The notes beneath the pieces were generated by a model. The model worked only from the letters and a program-made list of their open reading frames with translations. It did no database searches and was not told the DNA's origin. A DNA stretch of 64,000 nucleotides from NCBI RefSeq assembly GCF_001723605.1, contig NZ_CP017111.1, positions 1,240,001 to 1,304,000 of the forward strand, given 5' to 3'. The translations under genes were made by a program, and so were the position numbers. How positions within the stretch are numbered: position 1 is the stretch's first letter; every line of letters begins with the position of its first letter. Of this stretch, positions 6,782 to 15,620 are shown piece after piece. This DNA comes from Sulfurospirillum halorespirans DSM 13726 (GTDB lineage: Bacteria; Campylobacterota; Campylobacteria; Campylobacterales; Sulfurospirillaceae).

Positions 6782-7192
6782 TTACTCTTCTAGTCCTATT
6801 GTAAAAAAAGGATTGTACGCTATCTCCCATAAATGCCCGTCAGGGTCTTTGAAGTAGCCGCTATAGCCTCCCCAAAACACTTTTTGAGGTTGTTTGGTAG
6901 AGGTCGCACCTGCTTTGATGGCTTCTTCAAAACAGCGATCAACTTCGGCTTCGCTGCCAAGATTGTGGGCGAGTGTAAAGCTGTGGAAATCGCTTTCGTT
7001 AAATGCTACGTTGGCATCTTCTGCCAGTGCTTTTTTCTCGTACAATGCTAACCATGTCCCATTTAAGGTAAAAAAAGCGATCTGCTCATCGTACGGTTCC
7101 ATGCGTGGGAAACCAAGACCCGTTTGATAAAAAGCGATCGAAGCTTTTAGGTCGGTTACACCTAAACTAATCATGCTGATATAAGGTTTCAT
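6782..7192 (-). CDS. VOC family (glyoxalase-fold) protein
   Basis: The 136-residue protein has two beta-alpha-beta-beta-beta halves: MISLGVTDLKASIAFYQTGLGF at the N-terminus, FTLNGTWLALYE, then FTLAHNLGSEAEVDRCFEEAIKAGA and YSGYFKDPDGHLWEIAYNP. Similar proteins are annotated glyoxalase/bleomycin resistance/dioxygenase superfamily; the metal ligands and substrate cannot be set by reading. A C-terminal fragment of a paralogue remains at 5737-5803. Confidence 0.82.
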   Translation of the reverse strand: MKPYISMISLGVTDLKASIAFYQTGLGFPRMEPYDEQIAFFTLNGTWLALYEKKALAEDANVAFNESDFHSFTLAHNLGSEAEVDRCFEEAIKAGATSTKQPQKVFWGGYSGYFKDPDGHLWEIAYNPFFTIGLEE

Positions 7193-7271
7193 TGTCTTCC
7201 TTGTACGGTATTTTAAAGAGTACCATCACGTACGTACTCTTTACATGTAAAAAAAAGGTTTTATCTTTGCA

Positions 7272-8267
7272 TTACTGATTTCTAATGTCAAAGATCTCGC
7301 TTTTAGATGCGCCAAAGAGTTTAAGATACTCCTCATCACTTAACACGTTTTGATACTCTTTCAACTCTTCATTGAAAAGTTGATTTAACGCGTCAAAATC
7401 AAGCTGTGCTGATGGTGATGTTAAAGCTGCTTTATCGCTGCTCGCTCTTTTGATCCTATACTGTTTGTCAATTTTAAAAAGAGTGGCTTTTTGCTCTTGC
7501 GAAATATCTCCCAGCTTCTCTTTGATATTAAGCTCAAAAAGTTTTTTGAGGTAATCCTCTTCTGTGGATGAGACCATACCGTTTTTGTTTGATTGTTGCG
7601 TATAGTTATGATAGAGCTCAATTCTTGGGTCAATGGATTTTAGAGGACTTTTGAGATTGATCGCATTATTTGCACTCCAAGGCATCTTCTCTTGCACGTT
7701 GGTTAAACATTGAGACCACGCGTATCTCTTTTTTCCTTCTTCACACCTCGATGGACTGAGGCTATACCAACACGCGCTGTTTGTATCGAGTCCATACGTG
7801 CCATAAACTTTTTCGATGAGCGCATAAAAAGGAACGTTGTGTACGGTTTTTCCTGTGTAGTAGAGCCCTCGATTGGTTGCATTCCAGCAGACACCAACGA
7901 TGGCATAATAGTGTTCATACGGCCAAATACAAGGCGCTTCCGTCATAATGTAATTAAGCGTCGATAGATCGATACACGCTCCATCTTTATCGCATTTTGT
8001 AGTCGTATCGGCTAAGATGTCTCCGCCGCTATCGCCTCCTAAGGCTTTCCATGCGTAGCGTGTTCCATTAGCATCGAAGGCTTCAGGGTAAGTATGATGG
8101 GCAATTTTCTGCATCCATTTACCGCCTAAGGCGTAATAGCGCACATCCATCTGGTCTCCCATTTGATGCGGGTTCTCTGCGCTTTCTTTGTGACTCGGAT
8201 TTTTGAGTGAACAAGCACTCAGCATAAAACCAACCAAAACAATACTCATCATACGATAGGCTCTCAT
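7272..8267 (-). CDS. Lipoprotein of unknown function
   Basis: The 331-residue protein starts with a lipoprotein signal (VLVGFMLSAC, cysteine near residue 20), so it is likely anchored in a membrane facing the periplasm. The start at 8267 follows AGGAGG by 5 nt. The mature part has many cysteines (CDKDGAC, APCIWPYEHYY, GVCWNATNRG, SACWYSLSPSRCEEG), suggesting disulfides, then a helical C-terminal half with ISQEQKATLFKID and LSDEEYLKLFG. I do not recognise the family. It is monocistronic between a VOC gene and DUF711. Confidence 0.7.
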   Translation of the reverse strand: MRAYRMMSIVLVGFMLSACSLKNPSHKESAENPHQMGDQMDVRYYALGGKWMQKIAHHTYPEAFDANGTRYAWKALGGDSGGDILADTTTKCDKDGACIDLSTLNYIMTEAPCIWPYEHYYAIVGVCWNATNRGLYYTGKTVHNVPFYALIEKVYGTYGLDTNSACWYSLSPSRCEEGKKRYAWSQCLTNVQEKMPWSANNAINLKSPLKSIDPRIELYHNYTQQSNKNGMVSSTEEDYLKKLFELNIKEKLGDISQEQKATLFKIDKQYRIKRASSDKAALTSPSAQLDFDALNQLFNEELKEYQNVLSDEEYLKLFGASKSEIFDIRNQ

Positions 8268-8296
8268 CAAGACCTCCTTTTGAATTAACGGCTTAT

Positions 8297-9529
8297 TTAC
8301 GGAATGCGCAACACCATGCTATTGCAAAGATCATCGCTTTCAAACTGTGTCATGTCGCCTGCTTTGAGGTTTGGAACGGGAAAGAGTCGCACTGTTAAGG
8401 GTTTGTTCAATCTAAACGCCAGTGTTCCTGTGTCCGCGCAAATGGCGGCGATTTTTTCGGCAGATGTATCGCCTTCGATGGGAACGGTATCGAGCCCGAT
8501 GCCGCAGACTGAGGAGTATTGAAGTAGGGCTCTTAGGTCAAACTCATTGCGTGTTGTGGCATCGGCTAAGCCTTCATCTTCCACCACTGCTAACATGAGC
8601 CCTGAAAAACCTATGAGCTCACACCCTTTTTGCGCTTTAAAGACCTTGGTTAACAAAGCAGAAGCCTCAAGTGTTCCTGCCGCACCAAAGAAGGGTACTC
8701 CAAGCAGTTTATACACATCGACCATGGAAGCGCAGTTTTTAGAAGGCGCGGCAGAGGTGTCGATGCCTGCAAAGAGCGTTTTAAACGGGTGTTCATACGC
8801 GTTGGTAATGTCAAGAATCGTGGAGATGTGATATTGCAACACCTCTTTCATAATGGCGTAAGATTTTTGCATTTTGAGATTATGGTTTTTGTCTGCTCGT
8901 AAACTTTGGAGTGCTGCTACGAGCAGATCGGGTGTTTCAAGTCCTAAAGCAAAGCAATTTGCATCACTACTTTTGTGGTACGATGCGGGAAAATAGGGAA
9001 TTAAGGGTTTGCAATTGTAGTTGATCGTGAAGTTAAAATTGCCTTCGCCACGCGGTGTGATTTTGCCGATCTCAACAACTGCTTGGGCACAACAGAGGGT
9101 TAAGTCATGATCTACAATGCCTTGCTCATCAACACCGACATTGACACAGACATTGCAAATGTCACCAAATGCTTTGACCATCTCAGGCAAAAGGGCGATC
9201 TCTTCTTGATTCCTCGCCTCACCAATGGCAAAACGAATGCGAATGTTGGGCATCGAAGGACTTTTCAAGACATCAGAGAGGATTTGCATTCCTTTGAAGA
9301 CCGAGTGAAAGGAGGTTGTATTTAAGTATTCGCCAAAAGGGTTGGTGACGATGCGAATGGACTGAACGCAATAGCCTTGTGCGTTAAATGCGCCTGCCAA
9401 ATCGCCACCAAACGTCGCTGCTTCACGAATCGTTTTCTCCCATGTGCTTTTATCTTTACTGAGCGTTACAAAGGAAGTAATCGTTCTTATTTTGCACAAA
9501 TCTCTGTTTTTGAGGCTCTCTTTGAGCAT
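8297..9529 (-). CDS. DUF711 (UPF0210) family protein
   Basis: The 410-residue product has the conserved DUF711 C-terminal block: GIDTSAAPS, GFSGLMLAVVEDEGLA, LLQYSSVCGIGLDTVPIEGDTS and NKPLTVRLFPVPNLKAGD, plus the N-terminal KIRTITSFV motif. The biochemical role of the family is not firmly known. The ATG at 9529 follows AAGGA with good spacing; the longer reading from 9568 lacks a site. A promoter with -35 TTTACA from the dispersed palindrome (9581-9586) and -10 TATGAT (9558-9563), 17 bp apart, lies just upstream. Confidence 0.85.
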   Translation of the reverse strand: MLKESLKNRDLCKIRTITSFVTLSKDKSTWEKTIREAATFGGDLAGAFNAQGYCVQSIRIVTNPFGEYLNTTSFHSVFKGMQILSDVLKSPSMPNIRIRFAIGEARNQEEIALLPEMVKAFGDICNVCVNVGVDEQGIVDHDLTLCCAQAVVEIGKITPRGEGNFNFTINYNCKPLIPYFPASYHKSSDANCFALGLETPDLLVAALQSLRADKNHNLKMQKSYAIMKEVLQYHISTILDITNAYEHPFKTLFAGIDTSAAPSKNCASMVDVYKLLGVPFFGAAGTLEASALLTKVFKAQKGCELIGFSGLMLAVVEDEGLADATTRNEFDLRALLQYSSVCGIGLDTVPIEGDTSAEKIAAICADTGTLAFRLNKPLTVRLFPVPNLKAGDMTQFESDDLCNSMVLRIP

Positions 9530-9606
9530 TCTTTTTCCTTGAGCACTTTTGTACAAAATCATAGCCAATTCAGTTTTACATGTAAAGCTACACTGACCTT
9601 AACGCA

Positions 9607-11586
9607 TCACGCTTCTTCCACTTTTTTCGGTGGAAAGAAAAGTGCTCGTGGATTACGCTTGGCTTCTTGAAAAAGGAGTTTTACAAAAGAGAAAAAATTA
9701 CCAAACTCAGCATCTCTGGATTTGAGCGAGACTTTGAGGGCGAGGATGAAGCTGACGCTGAGATTGACCAAGCCTATCATCAAAACAAACACCAAACCTA
9801 TGAGAAAATCAAGCAAAGAGAGTTCGCCTTGTGCTACGATGTAGCCGAGGTTAGCGGAGGAAAAGGCAACGTGTCTGATGTCGAGTGGAAGCTCAAGCAT
9901 GTGCCCAACAAACGGGGTCACGCCTAAGAGAATTCCGAAGTAAAAATTGCCCATGATCGCGCCGTGGTTGTTGTGTAAGTAGGTTGCGATTTTTGCTCTA
10001 ACGGCACCAGAAGTTATTTTCTTTAAAAAAGGAAGGTGCATATACCTGCTTTTTAAGTCCAAATAGTTTGCACGGTTATCGTAATACCCTGCAATCAAAC
10101 CCGATGTAAAGAGCCAAATGCCTGCAATAGCGGCGTAGAAAAGCCCTGGGAAGGGATTGAAATTTTCTGTATAGTAATGAAGCTCTTGGGGGGAAAGAAT
10201 CGGGATATGGTTCTGCGCGTAGATAAATCCGATCAAGCATGAAACACCTAACGCAAGCGTAACATTGCCCAGAACTGCTGCAAATTGCGACCTGCTTACT
10301 TGCATGAACAATGTGGCGAGTTTATGTTGATCGGCGTGTTTTGTATCGGCAAGGTCCACCGCTTTTGCAAAGGTTGAGGCGGTCATGGCGGGCTGTTTGG
10401 TTGCTACGGTAAAGCCTAAAAGATGGATCAGCACAAAGCCAAATCCGTAATTTAAACTGGCCAAAATAGTCTCAACGATGGGAGAAAAACCACTGTGCAT
10501 GATCGTTATTTTCATGAGCGCCATCAACGCGATCACAATGCCCGCACCACTGGCACTTAAAAACATGCCGATGTACTCTTTAGTGTTATCCGCGATGTAG
10601 TGCTCGCCGTGTTCACTGGCATTGTTCGCGATGCTTTTGGCTAAGATTTTGATGTTTTGATTGAGCACTTCGCGCAAAGAATTGCGTGAGCAGTTTTTCT
10701 CAACCACTTCTTTAAAGAGCGGTAATAAGGTTTCATAAAAGGTATCTGTCTCAAATTCTTGGATGAGTTGTACACATTTTTGCGTTCTTTGGATGATCTG
10801 CTCTAAGCGCTCAAGGTTGTAGGTGAGCGAGACTAAAATGCCTTTATCGAGCGACTGTTTGCGTAGAAAATTGACTTGGTCGAAACATTGAGCAATTAAA
10901 ACATCGATATGCTGAAAATCAAGCTTTGTCATCTCCGCCTCAGGATCTTCATTTTGAACCGTGAGTGAGAGACTGCTGATCTCTCGTTGCAATGCAATAA
11001 ATGCAGAGTCTTTGGTCAACAGCGACCTATCCAGTCGAATATAGTGCTCATCAAACTCTTCAGCAGCAATCCAAATCGCCAAAATCTCCGTCGCGTAGAC
11101 AATCTCATGATAAAGGTACGTTTTTGTCTTTACATGTAAGGTTTCATTGTATAAAAGGATGCTCCAAAACTTTGCCCAGAGTGCATCATCGATGGCATTG
11201 ACCCACAAAGAATCTTTTTTGTGCGGAAAGAGTATGGCAAATAAAGAGGAAAAATCGCCTTTTTTAGGCGCTTGCGGTAAAAATTTATTGTAAAGACGAC
11301 TGCTCATCTCCTCTCTAAATCCTTGCTTGGAGAGGATGCCCAAGGAGGTGATATTGCTAGAGATTTTGGAGTGGATGAGCCATTCGTTATATTCATACGA
11401 AAGCGTTTCTCTGAACTCTGGAAAGGCTTCAAGGTGGTGGATCATCGCTTCGATATTGGAGGTACTCTCTTCGTTGTTTTTGAAGGATTTTGGGCGAATT
11501 TTGTTGATAATCTGTGTGAGTTTTTCAATCGCAGTTTCACTGCTTTCACTCAGCGTTTGTAAAAATTCTTCTAACGTCTGTTTCAT
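9607..11586 (-). CDS. SpecificRecomb family membrane protein (annotated site-specific recombinase)
   Basis: The 659-residue protein matches the family named after Neisseria Gcr. A soluble N-terminal half with FPEFRETLSYEYNEWLI and LFPHKKDSLWVNAIDD is followed by about seven membrane segments (FLSASGAGIVIALMALMKI, AVLGNVTLALGVSCLIGF, LFYAAIAGIWLFTSGLIAGYYDNRANY and others). Despite the name it has no recombinase catalytic motif I can see, and is more likely an integral membrane protein of unknown role. Start 11586 follows AAGGAG by 6 nt. One dispersed palindrome lies in frame at 11130 as LHVK. Confidence 0.8.
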   Translation of the reverse strand: MKQTLEEFLQTLSESSETAIEKLTQIINKIRPKSFKNNEESTSNIEAMIHHLEAFPEFRETLSYEYNEWLIHSKISSNITSLGILSKQGFREEMSSRLYNKFLPQAPKKGDFSSLFAILFPHKKDSLWVNAIDDALWAKFWSILLYNETLHVKTKTYLYHEIVYATEILAIWIAAEEFDEHYIRLDRSLLTKDSAFIALQREISSLSLTVQNEDPEAEMTKLDFQHIDVLIAQCFDQVNFLRKQSLDKGILVSLTYNLERLEQIIQRTQKCVQLIQEFETDTFYETLLPLFKEVVEKNCSRNSLREVLNQNIKILAKSIANNASEHGEHYIADNTKEYIGMFLSASGAGIVIALMALMKITIMHSGFSPIVETILASLNYGFGFVLIHLLGFTVATKQPAMTASTFAKAVDLADTKHADQHKLATLFMQVSRSQFAAVLGNVTLALGVSCLIGFIYAQNHIPILSPQELHYYTENFNPFPGLFYAAIAGIWLFTSGLIAGYYDNRANYLDLKSRYMHLPFLKKITSGAVRAKIATYLHNNHGAIMGNFYFGILLGVTPFVGHMLELPLDIRHVAFSSANLGYIVAQGELSLLDFLIGLVFVLMIGLVNLSVSFILALKVSLKSRDAEFGNFFSFVKLLFQEAKRNPRALFFPPKKVEEA

Positions 11587-11673
11587 GCTACGCTCCTTCG
11601 CTTCGTGTTTCGCACGCGAATCACTTGAAGCTTTTTTCATTCTAGCACACAAGGGTAAACCAAACTTCTTGGG

Positions 11674-11701
11674 TTTACATGTAACGCTAAAACGCTATAA
11701 T
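11674..11701 (+). promoter_or_regulatory. Promoter of beta-lactamase gene using the palindrome as -35
   Basis: TTTACA (11674-11679), the left part of a dispersed palindrome, is followed after 16 bp by TATAAT (11696-11701). The beta-lactamase ATG is 29 bp downstream. Confidence 0.55.
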
Positions 11702-11730
11702 TCTGGCGTAGTCAAATACAAAGGAAGAGC

Positions 11731-12501
11731 ATGATTCAAAAACTACTTTTGATGCTGAGTCTCGTAGGATATTTATACGCAGAAGATGCGAGTATCGCCA
11801 AACTCTTTGAAAATGCCCACGTTAAGGGTACGATCGTTATTGAATCACTTGATGGCAAAGAGCAGTATATTTATAACGATGCACGTGCGCGAACACCTTT
11901 GCTTCCTGCGTCTACCTTTAAGATTCCCAATACCCTCATCGCCTTGCAAGAAGGTGTCATCACTGCCGATTCAATCATCGTTTGGGATGGCGTACAGCGA
12001 AGTATCACAGCATGGAATCAAGACCAAAATCTAAGCTCCGCGTTTAAAACCTCGTGTGTTTGGTGCTATCAACAGTTTGCGCGCACCATTGGGTTTAAAA
12101 AATACACGGAGTATCTGCACACAATAGCGTACGGCAATGAAAAAACAGGCGTTGATGTTGAACGTTTTTGGCTCGATGGAGCGCTTCGCATCAGTGCATA
12201 CGAGCAGATCGCTTTTTTGAAAAAGCTCTACAAAAACGATTTACCCTTTGATCAAAAACATCTGTATCTGCTTAAATCGATCATGATCGATGAACAAGGG
12301 GAAAACTACACCTTAAGAGCTAAAACAGGCTGGGCAGTGCCCAAAGGGGCGGAACATCATGGCTGGTACGTGGGGTATGTAAAGAGTTCTCGTGGCGTTT
12401 ACTTCTTTGCAACCAACCTGCTCACACCATCTTCGGATGAACTGCCTTTGCGCAAACTGCTGACCCTTGAGGCGCTGAAAGCGAAAGGAATTTTAGAGTA
12501 A
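11731..12501 (+). CDS. Class D (OXA-type) beta-lactamase
   Basis: The 256-residue precursor has a signal peptide (MIQKLLLMLSLVGYLYAED) and all class D motifs: ASTFKIPN with the catalytic Ser and the Lys that becomes carboxylated, SCVW as the S-x-V motif, YGN, FWLDGALRIS and KTGW. It should hydrolyse penicillins in the periplasm. Chromosomal OXA enzymes are common in Campylobacterota, so it need not be recently acquired. A promoter sits directly upstream, and a palindrome copy lies 10 bp after the stop. Confidence 0.93.
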   Translation: MIQKLLLMLSLVGYLYAEDASIAKLFENAHVKGTIVIESLDGKEQYIYNDARARTPLLPASTFKIPNTLIALQEGVITADSIIVWDGVQRSITAWNQDQNLSSAFKTSCVWCYQQFARTIGFKKYTEYLHTIAYGNEKTGVDVERFWLDGALRISAYEQIAFLKKLYKNDLPFDQKHLYLLKSIMIDEQGENYTLRAKTGWAVPKGAEHHGWYVGYVKSSRGVYFFATNLLTPSSDELPLRKLLTLEALKAKGILE

Positions 12502-12536
12502 ATAACACCTTTACATGTAAAGCGCATGGGAGTTTT

Positions 12537-14801
12537 TTAGGACGCGATGGTGTGCGTTTCAAAAAACGCTTTGAGTGTGTCATAAGCTAATGGCTTGGCG
12601 TAAAAATAGCCCTGAAAACGGTCGCATCCTAAGTTTTTGAGTATCACCTCTTGCTCTTTGGTTTCCACCCCTTCTGCCAAAATATACAAGTCCAAATTTT
12701 TACCAATCGTGATGATGTTTTGAACCATTTTTTCAGCAGTGATGTCATTTAAAATCGTATCGACAAAGCTTTTATCGATCTTTAACTCATCAATGGGAAG
12801 CTTACGAAGGATGCTTAAAGAGGAGTATCCTGTGCCAAAATCGTCCATCGAAATGTGCAATCCCATGTCATGGATTTTGTTCAAGAGTGGCAAGATGTAG
12901 TCAATATCTTCGATAAACAGACTCTCGGTAATCTCCAAACAGAGCGAAACATGCGCTAGCTTAGCACGGTCGATCTCGTAGATCAGTTTTTCAAAGAAAT
13001 GCGCTTCCATAAACTGTTTGATCGAAATATTCAAAGAGGTTTGAAAGGTGACCCCAAGGGTTATTTGCAACGTTTTCATCTCTTGAAGCGTCGTATGGAT
13101 GATAAAATGTCCCAGCTCAGGCATCAAACCCGATGCTTCGGCAATGGGGATGAATTTATCCGGAGGCACTAACCCCAACTCCTCGTTTTGCCAACGCACG
13201 AGCGCTTCAACGCCGTAAATAGCGCCATTGTTGTCTATTTGCGGTTGATAGACCATATAGATTTCATGTTTGGCGAGCGCTTTACGCAACATCTGCTCCA
13301 CATTGACACGGTTTAGGTAGCCTTCTTGCATCAACGGCACAAACAGTCGCACACTGTTCTTATACTTTTTCGCCTCGTACATTGCAATATCCGAAGCGCG
13401 TAAAAGTGTATCTAACGTATCGCCGTGTTCGGGGTATTTAGCGATGCCCATACTCGCCCCGATGACAAAATTGAACTGTTGGATGTGATAAGGCTGTGAA
13501 ATTTCGTGCATGATCATTTGGGCATGCGAAAGAAGTTCTTCATCACGGGTCAGATAACTCAAAATGACGAACTCATCACCACCTTGACGAATCACGATGC
13601 TCTCTTTGGGGACAACACGCAAAAGGCGTTTTGAAAATTCGATGAGCACTAAATCTCCAAAATGATGACCAAAACTGTCATTGATGTTTTTAAAATGGTC
13701 CATATCGAGGTAAAAAAGGCTAAAAGGAGGTGCATCTTCACGCATCCACTCCTGCATGCAGTGTTGGAAGTAGTTTCGATTGGGAAGTTGGGTGAGTGAA
13801 TCATGCGTCGCTTGGAAAATCAGATCTGAGCGTCGTTTATTTTCAGCATTGGCGATCAGTTTAAAGAGTAAAAAGAGAATGGCATGCACCACGATCAAAA
13901 TCAGCACATACGTGAGAAAGCTTTGAACAAAATCGTGCACGATCGTTGGATGATTGACCTGTGAGAGTATCCAGAGTTCGTAGCGAGGGTTGTATTTGAG
14001 GGCAATTTGGACAAGTGTTCCATCCGCTGAGGAGACTTCATCGTTGTAAATTTCACCTTTTTGCTTGATCTCATCAACCGAAATAGCGTATTTTTGTGTA
14101 ATGCTTTTCAATGCGTTTTGTAAAAAATTATCTGGAAGAGGTGTCTCATAAAGCGTTTTGGAAATTTCGTGGTTGGAGGATTGGAACTGCACAAATTGGT
14201 CATGATCGCGAATGAGTGTAACGCTGTTGTAATCCCCAAGCGAGAGATTTTCCGTGTAAAGTTTAAATGCACCTTCGATGCTAAGCCCTGCTGTCATGAC
14301 ACCGAGGACTTTGCCCGCATCATCAAAAACCGTTTTACGAATCGGAATACCCCAACGTCCACTTCCCGCGATGAAGTAAGTTCTGCCTAGCACCATTTTC
14401 GTTTGGCTTAACGTGTAATCAAAGGACTCTCGTGTAATAGGTTCAGCCCTTAGACTAGGGCGTTTTGATTTGTCAAAGTTTGAACTGGTGTGAAGGTAAT
14501 TTCCCTCCGTATCGGCAAAACCAAAGGCGACAATGGAAGGATTGAGCAGTAGCAATTCATCTAAAATGCGTGGATTACGCTCTTTAACAATTTGATTGCC
14601 TAAAATGTTGAGCATCATCTCTTGGGTCAAAAGAAGCGAATGGGTCGCGTTGGAGACGAGTTTGACAAGGTTTGTCTGATCGGTCATGTACTTTTCGTGA
14701 ACACTGTTCCATTTTGTGTATGAGACAATCCCTAAAAACACAAGGGCGCTGAGTAAGAGGAAGTAAAAAATAGTCCAGATATTTTTTTGAATAATCGCCA
14801 C
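12537..14801 (-). CDS. Membrane-bound GGDEF-EAL cyclic di-GMP enzyme with periplasmic sensor
   Basis: The 754-residue protein has an N-terminal membrane helix (residues about 8-26), a Cache-like periplasmic sensor (RYYFIAGSGRWGIPI region, residues about 40-280), a second helix near residue 290-310, a GGDEF domain with intact IRQGGDEFVIL, and an EAL domain with EALVRW, DDFGTGYSSL and ILAEGVET. Both catalytic signatures are intact, so it may make or break c-di-GMP depending on the signal. The start is GTG 14801 after AGGAG. Confidence 0.9.
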   Translation of the reverse strand: MAIIQKNIWTIFYFLLLSALVFLGIVSYTKWNSVHEKYMTDQTNLVKLVSNATHSLLLTQEMMLNILGNQIVKERNPRILDELLLLNPSIVAFGFADTEGNYLHTSSNFDKSKRPSLRAEPITRESFDYTLSQTKMVLGRTYFIAGSGRWGIPIRKTVFDDAGKVLGVMTAGLSIEGAFKLYTENLSLGDYNSVTLIRDHDQFVQFQSSNHEISKTLYETPLPDNFLQNALKSITQKYAISVDEIKQKGEIYNDEVSSADGTLVQIALKYNPRYELWILSQVNHPTIVHDFVQSFLTYVLILIVVHAILFLLFKLIANAENKRRSDLIFQATHDSLTQLPNRNYFQHCMQEWMREDAPPFSLFYLDMDHFKNINDSFGHHFGDLVLIEFSKRLLRVVPKESIVIRQGGDEFVILSYLTRDEELLSHAQMIMHEISQPYHIQQFNFVIGASMGIAKYPEHGDTLDTLLRASDIAMYEAKKYKNSVRLFVPLMQEGYLNRVNVEQMLRKALAKHEIYMVYQPQIDNNGAIYGVEALVRWQNEELGLVPPDKFIPIAEASGLMPELGHFIIHTTLQEMKTLQITLGVTFQTSLNISIKQFMEAHFFEKLIYEIDRAKLAHVSLCLEITESLFIEDIDYILPLLNKIHDMGLHISMDDFGTGYSSLSILRKLPIDELKIDKSFVDTILNDITAEKMVQNIITIGKNLDLYILAEGVETKEQEVILKNLGCDRFQGYFYAKPLAYDTLKAFFETHTIAS

Positions 14802-14945
14802 AAGAATCTCCTAATGTCACAATGGTTAATCATAACATAATTTTTTTACCATGCCAAAACGATAACAAAAAACGCTCAAAAAGAAGGGGTTTTAGCGTAA
14901 ATGAGGTATGATTCGCAACGTATATGTGCTTATAAAGGAAAACAA

Positions 14946-15587
14946 ATGAAATTAAAACCAAGTCTCTTTTCACTACTGGCATTAGGTGTGTTGATGGCAC
15001 CGCTTAGTTTGAGTGCCGAGGTCGATTTTGAGTGGCGCTTGAGCCTCAACAACCGCTACCATGCTGATCCGTACGGATACCGTTATGGACTAGCTGATCG
15101 CTTTCGTATGCCAGAATCTCGCGTTATCGTCATCCTTGATAGCGTGCGCGAACCGGCTGATGCGTATATGATCTTTCGCTTAGCGGAACTTTCAGGAAGA
15201 CCGTATGATTATGTTTTAAGCGTCTACCGCCAAAACCGATACTCAAGTTGGGCAGAAATCGCCTCTTTGGTCGGTATCATCATCTCTTCCAATGATTTTA
15301 ATACCCTAAGACATCATCATGATTTACGCGATGACTATCGCTACGATAGCAGACGCCAAAATCGTTATGAAGATAAACGTGTGGTGATAAAACGCGAAGA
15401 GATTTATATTCCTCAGGTCTACCACGATCAGCAACAAAAGCACCGTGAACCTAACTATAAACCAAACGAGCCACAGCGCCATGACCCACGCGATGATCGC
15501 AAAGATGATCATCGAGATGACCATAAAAATAATAACAACCATCCCGATAATAATGATGACAACAGACGCGATGACAGAAGGCATTAA
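14946..15587 (+). CDS. Secreted protein with Asp/Arg/His/Asn-rich tail
   Basis: The 213-residue product starts with a signal peptide (LFSLLALGVLMAPLSLSAE). A folded part of about 100 residues follows (NRYHADPYGYRYGLADRF, EPADAYMIFRLAELSGRPYDYVLSVYR). The last 60 or so residues are a low-complexity charged tail (DDRKDDHRDDHKNNNN and similar) that could bind metal ions. The ATG at 14946 follows AAAGGA. Family not recognised; periplasmic or surface location inferred. Confidence 0.65.
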   Translation: MKLKPSLFSLLALGVLMAPLSLSAEVDFEWRLSLNNRYHADPYGYRYGLADRFRMPESRVIVILDSVREPADAYMIFRLAELSGRPYDYVLSVYRQNRYSSWAEIASLVGIIISSNDFNTLRHHHDLRDDYRYDSRRQNRYEDKRVVIKREEIYIPQVYHDQQQKHREPNYKPNEPQRHDPRDDRKDDHRDDHKNNNNHPDNNDDNRRDDRRH

Positions 15588-15600
15588 TTAACACCTTCTG
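15575..15600. terminator. Hairpin between convergent genes
   Basis: CAGAAGG (15575-15581) and CCTTCTG (15594-15600) form a 7-bp stem at the end of the secreted-protein gene, followed by TTCTTTACATG, the start of a dispersed palindrome copy. Confidence 0.55.
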
Positions 15601-15620
15601 TTCTTTACATGTAAAGTAGA

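Noticed and set aside
9607-11586. Active site-specific recombinase
   Set aside because: Family name only. Many membrane helices and no tyrosine- or serine-recombinase active site were seen.
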